Shown piece after piece: positions 11,701 to 26,545 of a stretch of DNA of 64,000 nt. A program made the translations under genes and the position numbers. Under the pieces are notes generated by a model. It saw nothing but the letters and a program-made list of their open reading frames with translations, did not search any database and was not told where the DNA came from. Each line of letters begins with the position of its first letter. The stretch's first letter is position 1. This DNA is from Haemonchus contortus (taxonomy: Eukaryota; Nematoda; Chromadorea; Rhabditida; Trichostrongylidae), in assembly GCA_000469685.2 (NCBI GenBank), contig LS997562.1, forward strand, positions 16,524,325 through 16,588,324. The letters run 5' to 3'.

Positions 11701-14700
11701 ATCGTTCAAATGGGAATAGAATCCGATTGACCTCAGAGGAATATTCTAACAATCACAGAATTTCGACACCTAATCGGGGGAGGAGCAATGAGACAATACA
11801 AATTGAGTCAATAGGTTCGGTTCTGAGTGGGTTGGGTAACAGCAGTAAAATGACAGGCGGTGATCATACAGTGGACCTAGTTCCCCTGTTCTCGTGGTCT
11901 CCGTTTGACTTAAGGTGCTCTGCCAAGGGTCAGAGCTCCTGGTGTTTTCCTGGTGTCGAAGAAGAAGGACTGTTCTGAACACAGTTGAAAAGGCGGAATT
12001 ACCCGTTCTGTTCTTTTGATCTAGGAAGCTCTGGGAGGAGACCCCTTTTCTGCCGAGTACTACTCAGTCATTTACTGTTAGAGAAAAAGTTAAACGTTTC
12101 CTTCCGAACTCAATTGTTTCAGACGGCTCATCCTGATATGAATGTCATACCGCCATTGGATGTGCATTGGGTATGGCATACTCACATGCTGAGTCCACTC
12201 CATTATCAAGAGGTGCATTGTTTTCGTATGTATTTCTGGCATAGGCTAATTTTCTTTTAATTATTCTGATGGAAAAAAACCCAGTTATTGCAATTATTGC
12301 AGTACGAATAACATTTTCCTTCCGTAAGTTCCTCTGGAACACCTTTCTCATTATTTTTCTTATTATCGGCCCACTTTTGGCCTTTCCCTTATTGTTTGGC
12401 TTCCATCTAATCTCCACCATCTGCGATTCTTCATCAAGATACCATTTTCTTCTGTTGTCGTCTCTCGTGTGTACTTGTGTGTTTATGTATAGCTGATATT
12501 AAATTGTTCACTTTTTTAAATTCAAAATTGTTTTTTACTTTTTTTGAATTATTGACTGCCGATAACGAAAGGTCGTTAACGTCTCCAGTTTTTTGCCAGC
12601 GAAAATCATGACATATGATGACGTTAGGGTTAGGACTTGGAGGGGTGTGTAAAGTAGTTGAGAGAGCCATCAATTCGCTTTATGAGTCATTTTTTACCCC
12701 TGGAAAATGACCTCAGTACTATTTGCCTTCTGCCACGCTCACGGGTTCGAATCCGGGATCGATATCCGCCTAGGCCAACCAAGTCTCCCATCCCTCTGGA
12801 GTCGGTTGATTGGTACCAGATTCGTGTAGGAGTATAAGAGCACCTCACCACGCCACCGTAAGTCTTTGTATAAGCCATGTTAACCTTCAAATCACCACTA
12901 AGATTCTGAATAGAAGTCGAGTGGGGAGGGGGTCACTCGCTCGAAGATTTTTCTTCTTCTTTCTTCATCCATGGCTTGAGGGTGGTCCATCTATTCCATG
13001 CGGCTGTTCATTTTCTGACCCTTTTCATTATCTGGGGCTGAATATTTCCTCAAGATATTGACAGCTCACAGCACTGAGTGAGCTGTAGACTGAGGGCTGT
13101 TAGATAAACAGCCCAAGGAGAGCCGGTAAACACTTATTTTTAATAAGATTGCTATGTTGCCCTTTCGAAAGTTCGCAGTGTATTTTCGTTCCGCTCAATA
13201 TCTTCAGTTGGAGACATCTCTTCAGACTAAATGCTGAAGAAACTGATGGAATATCTCCTTTCGTGATGTATTACTGGGCATGAATCTCTCTTCTTCATTC
13301 TGTCTGTCCAAGAGGTCCAATCTTCAACGGAGAAGCGAGGGAGCGTAAAAGGCAGTTGATTTGTGATCCCATCTTCGGCCGGGCGGGGCGCTAAAACAAT
13401 TACTGGGAAGGGAAAGACAAGTGGCAATAAGGAACATGTGGGAGGTCGAAGGAGACAAGCACAAAGTACGGAGAAAATGAAACATCGAAAGGGAAAGAAT
13501 GTGTGCCGACGAAAATTGCGGTTCATTCATACATCCGACTCCTTCTAAGCCCTACAGAGGGTAATTCTGTGAGTTAAAGTTGGGCAGTCCCACCCATTTA
13601 GGGAAAGTAGATAGTGCAGCAGGGCAACGGCCAAAATCAGCACAAAAGACCTCGCCAGATGTTGGAAATTTCTCTCAATTTGACGGAAAACTCCCCATTA
13701 TCTTAAATCGTACAATGCGAATTTCGCCAGTTCACCCCGTCATGGAATTCAATCCTTTTTCTTCTTGGCTGGATTTTCAATTACTTTCACTCAATTTTAC
13801 TAGCCCACCAAAGGGGTTCTTCTTGGCGCCTGAGGTATATGCCTTGTGGCCGCCTCCTCCTCCTTGCGGCTCATCACTTGCCACTGGAAAAAATCGGCAG
13901 CGTTTTCGCAGCTGTTCCGTGGCAGAGTCTAATGCAATCTTCGTGCGCTCACAGACCTTTTTATGATCAAGGGGAAAGCATGATCGAAATTGAGAACGGA
14001 AAGTCTTGAACGTGATTGGGGCTAGCGGCTAAAGCCCCCTGAAGCCTTTCTATATGGGAATGGCAACCTGATGGCGAGGAAAAGTACCCCTTCTAGCGAA
14101 CAATTTTTGTGAATATGCTCACTGCGTAGACAGGAGTTTGTCATTATTTCGTCCAGCGGGGATCGTTCAGCCGTTTTTTGGTTCTTCCCAACAATCTGAG
14201 ACTTTTTATTGTTTCGATGCTCTTGATTGCCCTTGAACATCTAACCAGGAGGAGTCCAGGTTAAAAGGCAGGTCGGGTACTACTTATGACCGTGGGGTCC
14301 CCAACCTGATTTACTCTGCATTCCAATACATTTCTCAGAATCTTCAGTAAAGGGTGACCCGAAAAACGGCCTCCGTGCGCTATTGAGCTGTCTGCTGCGG
14401 CTGTGAGGGAGCGACAACCAACTCCCCACTTTCGTCCCCCCCTGCCAGGTTTAAGAAAACTCATTTTGAATGAGTTTTTAGTGAGACCTTTCAACAAATG
14501 GTATTAGGATAAAAATGGTGGCAACTGTCAATACTAAAGTACTAGCTTCTGAAGGATAATGTCAGATCCATCGTGAAGATTGTCATTTCTGTTGAGAAGC
14601 CCGAGAATTTTTCTCATGATTTTCCTCTATGCTAATATCACAACACAATATTTCGTTTATTATTTTGTAGAAGAGTTCTTCGATGTGCCCTTCAACTCAT

Positions 14701-17700
14701 GGGCGCAAAATTGACTACTACAAAGCGTTGTTCCCATAGGATGACTATACAGACGCGAAGAATACAATTTACTTTTTCTTGAGAAGATCTAAAAACCATC
14801 CCGAAACATGCATGAAATTCTGCTATGAGCTGTGAACTACGAAAACTAGTTGGGCACATCAAGTAACCCTTTGACGGCACAGTTCATGATAGAAATGCTT
14901 TCTGAGAAATATCTCTCTCTGTGGCGTTCCGGCATACCACAGGTGGTATGAAAACGGTAAACGGCTTCAATAGGACCTTACAAGGGCTTAGAGATTTATC
15001 GGTCGGATGCCTTACCAATAGTTTCGACGGCGTTCTAGTGGTTTCACCGTTCACAAGGGACATCCATGTATGCATGTGGGAAGTGCAAAGTAGGAGGTAG
15101 CATTGGATAATTCCGGCTTGATGTAGTCGGCTCTTTGCGCATTTGCAACAACTGAAACCTCTCCGTCCCCTCCCTCTTATGCATGTTTTCCGTCATGGTA
15201 ATCTCGTACAACCTCTACATTCATTACTTTTGGGAAGCCTTTTTTTTCGGTGACCATGCGGACTTTATTCGAACTTCTCCCTTCTCACAGCTATCCTGAG
15301 GGTTGTAAAGAAATCTTCTCATATGTGTCCATTCCCCACTGCGTCACTTTCCCACTAAATTAGCATGAAAGCAAGAAGAAGCACGGATAATTAATAATTA
15401 GTATGAACCCGATTGTGCCTAGCTAGAAGCCTCCTTCATTAGTCGAATGCCTTTTGAGCGTGATTGTTGCAAGGTTATCCACTTTCAATTAGCTTTAATT
15501 CTGGAAAAATACTGGATTTTTTGATGCCATTCGGCTGAATATCGACTGACAACGTGATCTTTCCCATAAAAACGAAACACTGGCCGTGACGGACTCCTTA
15601 CTCGTTCATTGCGCTTCCCAGCCTCTGGTAAAAGTGAATTCCTTGGCGCCGAGAAAATTTGAACAGCTCAAGCATAGAAATTGTACGTTGTATGAAGAGA
15701 GTTCCTACATTCAATAACAGTTTTCACATTATCGAGCCGAAGAGAGCATCTGAAGAACGCCTATGACGTCGGAGCATTAACCATGGCTCATCGATTCGGG
15801 GTAGTGGACAAGGAGACTCGCCTTTTCTGGCTTTGCCTTGTGCCGTAGCAAAAAAATTCATGATATCCCTTATCATTCCGAATCGCCCTGAAAAGTCGTC
15901 CCAAATGGTCCCAGACATTAAATTTATAGGCCGGTCGAAGGTCGATAAGTTGCATTCCCGAATGCTATGGCTCGAGGCTCTTGCCGCTCTCGGGAATCCG
16001 TAAAGCGCCCTCCCCGTCTATTCGGCGTTGATGGCATTGTGCCTGAGGCATTTGATGAAAAACACTTTACCTGAGCATAAACAACATCGGGAGCCGTAGA
16101 TCGGGGGGCATATAGCACAGCGCCTCGGGCACAACACCTCTATTTGCGTCGTTTTTTTTGCATCCTCATAGGCTCAATTATGCGCGTGCGACTCTTCCCA
16201 AGCGACGGAGCTCACCCATAATTAAATAATTTGTTATTCTGCCTTTGCAGAAATCTTCTTCAAACAGATAGCCTAGCACTGGGAGAAAACATGTTGCCGT
16301 TCAGTCGGTCCCGTGATCGTTTTACCAGTTTTGCATGATCGAGAAATTCAATTAGTACAATTAGCATCACATGATGTAGTAAAGTATAAATCGATGTCGT
16401 TTTGTTGACTTAATCTCTAGTGAGGCTCCCACTTGCTCTGCAACTCTGTCTAATCTAATCAGCATTAGCGACGGCATACGAGTTGCCAAAGAATCGCCAA
16501 AGCCCATAGGGCTCATATTTCAGACCACCGCGGTTAATGCTTAAAAGGCATATGCTTTGAGCTGCTGTTTGCATAAATGGAATGTTCAGGAAATGGTGCC
16601 AGAAAGAAAGTATTTCTCTCAATCATTTCTTATTGAATAAATAATATTTTTTTTTAGGATTGCGAGAAACTCTGCGGAAAAGTCATAGACCACAAACTGT
16701 TGTCGTCAGACGAAATCCAAAAAAGGTAATTACTCATCATTCTTTTGTAAACTTTTTTTGGTATGCCAGGTGATCTCCATAAGTAGCGACTTGGTGTCAT
16801 ACTTAAGCAGCTGGTTTTGAAAGAGCCTCTATAAGTGCATTTTAAAGGATCAAGATGGGAGCTGCTATTTGTTGAACTGCTACTTTATGATTTTATAATG
16901 TAGGTATACCTCTCAAAGAGTATTCATATGCCCTAGGAAGATGGATTTTATTTTATGATTTCCTCCTCTTTGATCGTTCTGTTCTATGTTAGATTTCAAG
17001 CCTACAACTGCGAGATACAGCAAGGACCAGCTCGATTTTTCATTGATATCCCGACTCAAGTCTATTCAACCCATGCCACGTACTATGCGGACCATTTTTC
17101 CCACTGTGGAAGCCGGTCCTCACCCAACCTTCGTCCATAAGCCAGACTGAACCTTTGTTTCTTGGACTCTTTTGTCCAGGAAGCGAAAGTCTAGACTTTT
17201 AAACTTAGACAAACACCTCGTTGAAGTTTTTGAATTTCGTCATCAAGGTGATGAGGAAGTTAGGAAAAACTAGAGACAGCCTACAGGTGTGTTGGGGCTT
17301 ACAGCGCATGGAGAAGGGTTCAAGCAGTAGTAGTCTTTGGTTTTCCCCTCCAACGGAGGGGTACTACGGTGCTTTCGCTGTGGGTGCATCAACCATCTTC
17401 TGCATGAGACAAAAGATTTCCGATGGTCAGCTAGCACATTCGATGCAAGGCCTGGGGAGCCCTGCAGGAAGATAATAATGACGTCGTTCAAAGTGGCCTC
17501 TTACAACGAGTAAGTAGTCCTATATCGATGACCTCATGTACGAACGGAGTAATATAAACTTAAATGATGAGCCACTCCTTTGAGACCACCATCAGATTTT
17601 ACAGAGTAGTTCGTGCTCAGAACTCAGATAAGAAGGGATTTGTGGGATCTAAAAGTAGAACCTGAGAGTGGACCTGAGTTTCCATATCTGAGTCGCAAGT

Positions 17701-20700
17701 TCTCCACTGCATGCTTTAACAGGAGAACCGACAATAGCAACAACAATATGGACAACTACAAACACAAACAATTACAAGTTGTAGTCGACAGAAACTATGG
17801 TGACATATGTCAGAGTGTGCTTGAAAAGGAGGCTTTAGACCCTTTTCCCATGGCTGCTATGCGGTTCTTCGTTGAAAACGGTTGCTGATTTTATATTGCC
17901 TTCAAATCCTGCTCCTCTCCCATGAAATCTTTGAAGTATTTTTCTGGAATACAACTGAGCTGTAGCTATGGTTTGTGCTTGGCTTTGCCACTGACTCAAC
18001 ATTATAAGAAAACTATGGCCTGTCAATTCTCCTGCCTCACTGCCATGGTTATCCCCTACACAAAGCTTGAATTTGGGCCCTGGGCCAACTGGATTGAACT
18101 AGTATATCTGTCGTAAAAAACGTCACGGTCACGGTCGCACCAGCTTCGATGGTTAATAATCAAAGTGACTCGGATGTACCTCAATCCTTTAGCGCACACC
18201 GCTCAGGTGTTTTTGGTTTGCATGGCCTAGGAAATACCCATACGCAATCCTCCCGCACCTGATTATTCATTTACACCGTACAGGATAAGCAATACTCTAA
18301 TCAAAAGGTCCGCTAGTCAACAATTCTTTGTTTGTTGCTTACCGCTGTTAGAATTCGCCTAAAGAATGGTTTTCACAACTTTTAGTCTTCTTGTCACTGT
18401 TTGCAAGTATCACCTACTAGCGCTCCCTTACTGATGGAAATTTTTTTCCCTCGAACTGTGCTCTACTTTTTCTGCTTATTTATTTTCTTCTATTTATTAA
18501 AACTCTCACGTTGAAGGTACGAGTCATCAGTTCGCGCTTGGGACACTTACTGTAGTCCGGAACCGTACGATTTTCTCGCCTCTCCCGCACCCGCCCCCAC
18601 CTACAAGTCGACATGCGGTTACGATATTGCTGCCGCTGTACAACGTCAGCGAAACTTCAATTACCAGGTATATAACTACTATTTATCATGTTTTCATGGT
18701 CGCAAATCTCAGGCCTGCTTCAATTCCCTTCCCCACCACAAGTAAATGAAAGTGATCCACCCCAATGTCTTGGTGTAAAGATTGAACTAGTTATCTTTCC
18801 GTTGAACAAAATCAAAATCATTAGTGGAGAGCCTCTGGCCTGTGGCCAAATTATTTACTTTTCTAATTTTAAATTCAAAAAATTCATATCTGAGTTATCC
18901 TCCTCAATCGATTGCTTGACGGCTTAGAGAGAAAGAGTCTACAAAGGTATCGCATGTCACTTCGTATGTCAGGAATGCAATTGCACTATTTTAAGCTGCT
19001 GACTGCCATCTCACGTCACATCAGAGTCTTAGTCGGCGTGACTGTTGACGCTTTCACAGCCTGAAAGACATGAACAGACGCATGTCGAGGAAAAAAAAAG
19101 TCGTGCAATTGATGATGAAATCCTTTATATTTGCTACCCACAAAGTTTTGGGGTGTCCATCGTATGAGAAAACATTGCGTGCAACCAACCTTTCTTATTT
19201 GAACGACCAAATTCTGCCGATGGGCTTTTGGGAGAATCACAATTCAGTGCTTATATTGTCAAGGTACCGTTTTTGCGCCCATGGTTCCACTGCTCCATGC
19301 TCACCTCAAGAGCAGTCTGAGCGAAGCGATGAGGAGAGCATAGGGCTCACACAACATTCACGTGTTACCGATTACCATTTCCCCTTGATTTCTATAAAAG
19401 CCATAGGCGAATCGCCGACTGCGAGCGGTCGAAGCAGAGCGCGTTCATCAAATATGATTTATTGTTGTCCATAAACATCGACAATGTCTTAGACGACTGA
19501 CCACAATTGCCTACAGAGCTCGCAAAACTCTCTGGCGTGGGGTTCCGAGCGGCGAGATGATTTGAGCCACGTAGCTCGTTACTCAGAGGGAAATTCCTTC
19601 AGTAGTGCCAGGGAAGGGAGGGAATGAGTCAAAAAAGTTCCCCAATACTTGACAGAATAGAGGAAAAGAGGTCCCCCTTAGTTAAGAGCAGAAAGGGATG
19701 CTCGCTAGTTTGAGTTCACAACAATCTCAGCAATATGTCGAACGCATTCTGCTTTTTTTATGGAGAGCTATCAGCCTTTCCAGGTTGAGGGGAACTCTTG
19801 ACAGAAAGGCCTAAACTGAGTCTGATTGAGTATGAAGGCACAGTTCAAAAAATTTTGAGATACCCTTTTTAGATTGGAAAACGGAAGTAGAGGAGTACAT
19901 CGGTGGCGAAGAAAGTGAGAAAATCCGCCTACTTCAAGGTTTTTTTTAAAAAGTATCGAAAGAGGAGCTTGTACGAGATCACCGGGAATGGTGTTTGGAC
20001 GAGATTCAACTTGCTCCCATTGCTCGGAGAGATGAGACATCAAGCCAAAATTCTCCAAAGCTGCCATTCTTTGTCGCCATGGATTATGACAAGTTGTCTA
20101 AACCTTCAACATGGGAGAGACTTGAGATAGTGCAGCCTCTACATAGCCTTTGAAACTCGTCCACTAGGGGTGTGGCATTCACACGTTACAATCTTTGGCT
20201 CCTTGTTGTGCCCTGTCAAGGACGTTTTTCGACCTTATAAGGGAAGGTGCGGTATAAGAAGGGCCTTACAGGGAAATCTCAGATACCCTTTATCGTTAAC
20301 TGTGCCTACAAATAATGTTATTGACTATAAGAGCGAGACAATATTTCACTGAAGTGCAAGCAACTAACACCGAGTGCTCAAAAATAAGATAAAGCACGGC
20401 TTGCATGCAGTCCTTGATCTTGTTGCTTCAATGTGCGAGTAGATGATTGATGCACTGGCCAGGAACCCTGCTACTAGCTAGTTCGGCCTAGTGTGTCGAG
20501 CTGTTCTGTCCCGACCCCCTCACCTGCCTCCAACTTGAAGCTGGGACAAATGAAAATGTCTGGGGAAGCACGACGGCTCTTTAGCCAGCGGAGGGCTCCC
20601 AAGGCTCACAAGGAGTCATCTGAGCAGTACATTGCGATAGCTCTCTCTCTCTCTCGATCAAGTACATCCATTATAAGCGCCAAGAATTGCCAATTAAATC

Positions 20701-23700
20701 ATCCTTCATTCTCTATCCGTATAAGCTTCCGCCACCCATCAAATGAAAGTAATGGTTGATGGTTCTTAGAAGTTCCAAGAGGTGCTTTTTGTGGGCACCT
20801 CGTAGCCACTTCTATCACGTTAACTGCAGATCCACAGCTGTATCGAGCAAAAACAAAACAAATGTTTGTATAGTCAAAAGAACGGCTTTGGGATGTTGGG
20901 ACAGGTGCACTGGAAAAGCGGAAGTGCTTTTGGAGGACTTCTGTTCCTATCTTGAGAAACCGCTTTCGAAAAACTGCATGGTATATGAGCGTGGGAAACA
21001 AAATTCCGCTCTTCCCATTACAGCCTCACTAAGACTTGCTCTCCATTTTCCCTACTAGAGGACGGATATGCTGTAGTACCAAGCGACGCTTTATCACAAA
21101 CTTGGTCTACGGATTAAATCTCGTACTGATGTCCGTCAAGGCCAATCGATCCACCCCTCCAGGGTCGGCCCATTGGTTCAACCCTTTTGGGAGGATAACT
21201 GCCCGAGCTGATCATCGGTTGGACGCCGTTAGCCATTGTATAGGCCACATAAGCATTCAAATGCTCCTAGGATTCTAGACAGAAGTCGATTGCGGTGGCG
21301 AGTGTGAGCACCAGAAATATGGAGGATTGGATGGGAGCTTTATTAAAGTCCCCTGTGAGCGTAGGTACCAAATTGGTAGCATACTCAAGAACTTCCTAGA
21401 GAAGTTTAAACTATGAACTGAACTTCGAAAACAGGCCCCAGTGCGGCATATACACTAAACTTTAATGGTAGTTTCGTTCACTTCTAAGGATATAGGCATA
21501 GCCAGCTGAATGTACCACAGAATACATTAATCGCTAGATATTCCACATAATCTTTCTATCCGACCCAAATAGTCTATTATTTTTCTTTCAAAAGTGCAGG
21601 CAATCATTTTTTTTTTGCTCTGCTCATGACATCCCTAGAATCTGCTCGGTTGAGTTCGTCTGCATATCAGTAAGAGGCGCCAAAGTGGGCGTTCGCGCAC
21701 TTCGACGGCATAGCCAGCATAATAAATGTCCAGTGGAGCGTCTCCCATTTTTTCCTAGAATCATTTGCTCGAGCGAGAACGATGACGAGGTAAAGGGCAA
21801 TTGTGATGCGGGAATCGAGTGCCCACTACATGTGTACGGAAGATTGACAGATATCTTGCACTCGAGCCTAAATACCACAGAAGTTGTAAAGTCTACTCGA
21901 AAGCATCTGTGAGGTTGGAGATCCTGCATATCATAATGTACTTATCGATTAGTCGCTCGGCTAAATTGGTGGGATGTATTACGTGCGACGCAGACCCCAA
22001 TGCTTTAAGATAGAGAGGGACGTTGGGACGAGTCGAAGGCTGTTGTTTTTATTCTGATGAACAAAACCTGAAACAAGGGAAGTTATTGAGGAACGGGCTA
22101 CAGCCAAAGCCCGAAATAGACGCCCACCAGCTGCTGTAGTGCGAGACCAGTCTTATTTCTATAGCATCGGGACGTTAGCTCCTCCTCGTTTGAGGGAAGG
22201 GAGGTCAGACTGTTGCAGTGAAGTGCTCCTTCGTAGTGGGATCGAGAATCTCTTGAATCTGTACTGAGGCTCTCATGCAAAGAAAAATCAGGTAGAAGAG
22301 CGATTGCTTACCTAGATTTCAAAAAATGATCGCTCTGGAAGTAATATGTGGGATAGCACCAACTGAGTCATGACGTGGAAGAGATAGCGTCTTCTTGGCA
22401 GAGAATGTCGCTTTTACATTATTCTCTTCTTCGTTGCTGCTCTATTTAAAGAAATTCCATAAACATTTTATTCATTCTTATCCTAGGAATTTTAACAAAG
22501 CTGTCAGCAATCTATGGGTCACGTTTAGTTTTATTTATTTATTTATTTATTTAAAACTTGTAACAGAAACTTCACCAGTTAGATAACATAAACATACTAA
22601 ACATAACAATAACACAACATATGAATAAATAAATAAATAAATACTAATTGCAGAAGCAAACACAGATGAAGGTAGAACAACGTAGCATAATGGAAGGCAT
22701 GGTAGTATTCTTAGAATAAAGCAACAACAATTGACAACTAGACTACCTAGCTGGAAGCACTCTTTAGAATTATTTGATCACATATTTATTTGCTTTGCTC
22801 TCAAGCGATGGTCTGGAACTGTAGTGAAAAGGCGGGAGTTGGATATCATCTTGGCTATGGGAAGAAAAGGGGACAGAGCAATGGCTACGCATTCCTTGGA
22901 AACGAACCGCAACACAGACTCACGTCAGTCGGCTGTGACGCCCAGTCGCCACGTATGGGGTCATAGGAGCTTGACGAAACTTCCGAACACGGGTATACCG
23001 TCCACCCACGTGGAAACGCCAAGCTAGGTAAGCATTACGAGAACGGACCAGGCAATGCGTAGTACTTCACCCGAATAAACGTTAAGTGGGAATCAGGACC
23101 AGTCACTGGGGTGTATTCAAAAACATGAGCAGCTTCCAACAGCTATGCAGTCTGGTATGAGTACTTCATCAGCATCTCTCTGCATAAAGGGACTATTCAC
23201 TTTGAAAAGAACATAAAGAAACCAAATAAAAGTCAAAACATAATAATAAGAAGCACTAGGAGTTAGAGTCAGCGGCCACATCTGTTTAGTCCACAGCGCC
23301 CAATCCCAAACATTGAAGAAATGCACTGGAAAAAGAACTTGATTATTCCGTTATTACTCGAAATAACGAATCCCGAAAAGCCCTAGCAAGTTTTAGGCGA
23401 TCATTATCGTGAGTTATTCGCCTCAAACGGATAAGTCCACAACTATGAGCGCCAACGTCTTCATTCTAAGTATATTTTACATTTTAGCTTACCTTAACTC
23501 CTTCTCTACTAATTAAAGCTCGACATGCGTGGCCAATACGTGGTAATGAACAGATTAGAGTGTAATGTGGTATTGCGCCTGCCCATGTCTGTGGGAGCTG
23601 GTCACCCCTGATATTTGTTAGTGAAATACGTGGATACTATTAATTGGAAGAGACATTTCTAGTCCCTCATATTTATGTAACTCACATTTACAACTTCTGC

Positions 23701-26545
23701 AGCATATACACGTGGAACCTTTGTTTCTTCGAAGAACTCTGTCTCTGGCTTCAACAACAAGGCGACAGGCTAGTGCTGTATGCATGAGCAGCCATTCAGA
23801 ACATACAAGGTACACGACTGGGCCTAGATTCCCAAATGGACAGGTTGAGAGGAGGGAGCAGGGGTGGGGGGACATTGAAGAGACTGAACCTTTTCCTACC
23901 TTTATTCCAGAATATTGTCGAGGAAGTTGGCGTCTAATGTTAGTGTGAGCACTGCAGGACGACAAAGGCACGAGTAAACGGCTGGATAACGATTTTTGTG
24001 AACAGATCCTACTCAATAGGCTTCAGCACAGCTCATAGTACTGAACAGCAAGTATCTGTCTGAGGCTGCCAGAAATTTGGGTTAAACTAGGATCGTGATG
24101 GAGTAATGGATGTATTCCTACAGAAAACTCCTTTTTCCAAATCCAGATTCCCTCTGGTTCTCAATTGCAGTTCCAGTGGTACGATAGAGTATACCAGCTG
24201 GTGATTTCTTCCCAAAGATTGCATTATCGTAGCAAGTATCTAATTTTCTTTTTAATAGTATCATAAAATATCTCCTAAATCGTTGAATAGGAAAAACAGA
24301 AGCTTGCATGAGAAATTACCCTCTACGTCATTTCCGCCTCGTAAAAAGTCTTGAAAATTCATTAGTTGTTTAACTACTTGGCATAAAATTCAAAAGCGCC
24401 TGTCCTTTTTGTTGGCTCCACAGCCTTCGCAGATGTTAGTTGGAATGCTAATGAGGTTCTTACCAATGGAATTACTAGAAGTGGTTTATGTAGTAGCACT
24501 GAGCACTTATAAAACCTCTGTTTACGTAAACAGAGCAATCAACTTGACGGGATCAAAGCGAGACGACGAAAATAACAGAAAGTAGGTGAGAACAAAATTA
24601 TATTGAGAATACGACTGACAGCAAGCAAGCCGAAATTGAATGAGACACAAGCACCCACTTGTCGGTAATTTTTGCAACCAAACCTGAGAGAGTTCATGGG
24701 TGATCGGAAGGGGTGTAGTGAGTGGGATTGTCGTCCTTCCAAATGTTCGAAAGTGGTTCGGAAGAGAACTTTATCGGAAGTTTTCATGCCTGCTGTGAAA
24801 TAATATGGAATTGCAAATAGAGTGGAGTTCTATCAAACTGCAAAAGGAAGATTTGTCGATTTTCAGGTCATCAGAGTAGTAACCCCTTGAAATTTAGCCA
24901 TTTTGTTTTCTCTCCTAGCAGCATGTGATCTTATCCTGGAGACTGAGTTGTGCCGCATCTCACCGAGACACCCCTAAGTGATAGTTGACCCACAACTTTG
25001 GCCGAAGGCAAAACATTTCTATAACCAGGAAATAGCATCGTCCTTCTTGGAAAGGCAAATTTTCTCAAGCACACGTTCTGAGAGTAAAGTTGGCCAAAAA
25101 ACCCTCTGAAAAGAGGGTCAACTGCTTTGTTGCCAAGAAAGTGGACGTCTTTCTTTCAGGTTTCACTGCCACATTACACTTCAACAAAGTTTCTAACGGA
25201 AGCCGTCAAACGATATATCCAATTCCTTCTCCTTAAACAGACCTATTCGGATCAATTTCTGACGCCCTGCTATGACTTCGACATTGTGTGGCATACCCAT
25301 CAGGTACGATAGAGTTATTTTACGATTCTTTTGAGAATACGAGTATGGGAACAGTATGGAATGATTCTCAAACTTCTTGAAACTTCTTGCAGTTCTTCTT
25401 GAATGGACTTCTTATCGTGGTGTAGGAATGTGACATGAAACAATGAGATAAACCACATTATTTCTGTGAATCGCCTTCTTACATATTTTCTTTATCGATC
25501 AAGGGGCCATTTCATTATAATCAAATTATTCATACCAATTGAATCGTTGTAATTCCCAGAGGTGCAAATAGAGTAGAGCCAGCACTCTGAGAAATTTCAC
25601 AAATTTGCTATCTAACCGGAGCCATCAGTGAATTGGGCTCTTTCGCTACACTTTGAGGGAACGCGTAGCTGTCCTCCCTGTTTTACATTCATAACATTCC
25701 TTTTTGTTGACTATTTTTTGCCGTTGTTGCGTCTCAGCTGAATCCAACACACGGATGTATAAGATTTCGCTCTGGAGTGTTGACGCCTATGAGAAGGGAA
25801 AAGGTTTTTGCAGGCATGAGGTATAGGAATAGCCACAAATGCCACAATATCGAATAATCTCCGCTTAATCAAATAAGATCTGAGGGGGCTGCGGGGGTTG
25901 AAAACTACAGAGACATCAGGGACGTTGAGTTTTTAACTGATTGTGAGATAATCAGAATGGTGGGTTGCCTATTTCCAGCCCAATACTTTACCTGGAAGCC
26001 AGCTTCCTTCTATTCCAAACTCTGCAAAGAATATTGTCCATCAGGACGAAATCTCGCTCTGGAGTAGCAGAACAGAACCCTTTTCCTTATGGGAATCAGG
26101 CAAAGTCCAGCGCAGTAAAAAAAGCCTCGAAATAGAGAGTGGGCTAGTTGTTGGAGCCAGTGATATCCCTAAGACGTCCCCAGCAACAGAGTCGTTCCAC
26201 GTATCGATTCCCCTTAACTTTTTTCTTTTCTCCGATTTTTCCTCTTTATTTTTCGAATCTACATTTCTCGAATTCGTTTCCAAAATGAGAGCTTTTGAGG
26301 TTGTTTGTGCGTAGTTTTTTTTTTGAGACCTGCTGTATCACTTTTCGAGAACAAGAATTCAGGTGCATCCATTGAACTACCTCCGTGATTGCACAGCAAT
26401 ATTTGGCTCGTTGCTGAAACATGATGACACCGTAAATGACCGCACTAAAGGTAGTAAGCTGCTAAAAGGCGAGGCATTAACGAAGAAACTGTGGGCGACT
26501 CATTTCGAGGAACCATTCTGGAGGCGAGGATGCATGTTCAGGTTG
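8758..26545 (+). CDS. DUF1399 gene, exons 1-7 (both WHTH motifs)
   Basis: Exons: 8758-8859, 11156-11266, 12123-12212, 16658-16725, 18517-18667, 25160-25303, 26363-26541 (or 26545). All begin after AG and end before GT, and every reading frame joins without correction. Exon 1 starts at the ATG giving MSQPPEY, an Ala-rich start, followed by an ISIDLVTASQ segment. Exon 2 holds LLYEPEVV and RRYETCWLP; exon 3 VWHTHMLSPLHY; exon 4 DCEKLCGKVIDHKL; exon 5 VRAWDTYCSPEPYDF; exon 6 CYDFDIVWHTHQ; exon 7 VHPLNYLRDC and EEPFWRRGCMF. The alternation of WHTH with 'xYxxDC' segments is the family's repeated half-domain. Exon 7 has two usable donors four bases apart; the later one (26545) fits the phase of the proposed exon 8. 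Confidence 0.82.

Noticed and set aside
12744..12754. Possible genuine tRNA gene because of the perfect B-box
   Set aside because: No cloverleaf can be drawn around it, and the flanking body is shared with other dispersed copies, so it is a SINE.
19070..19474. 134-codon open frame
   Set aside because: It lies inside an intron of the DUF1399 gene, has no known domain and no support beyond length.
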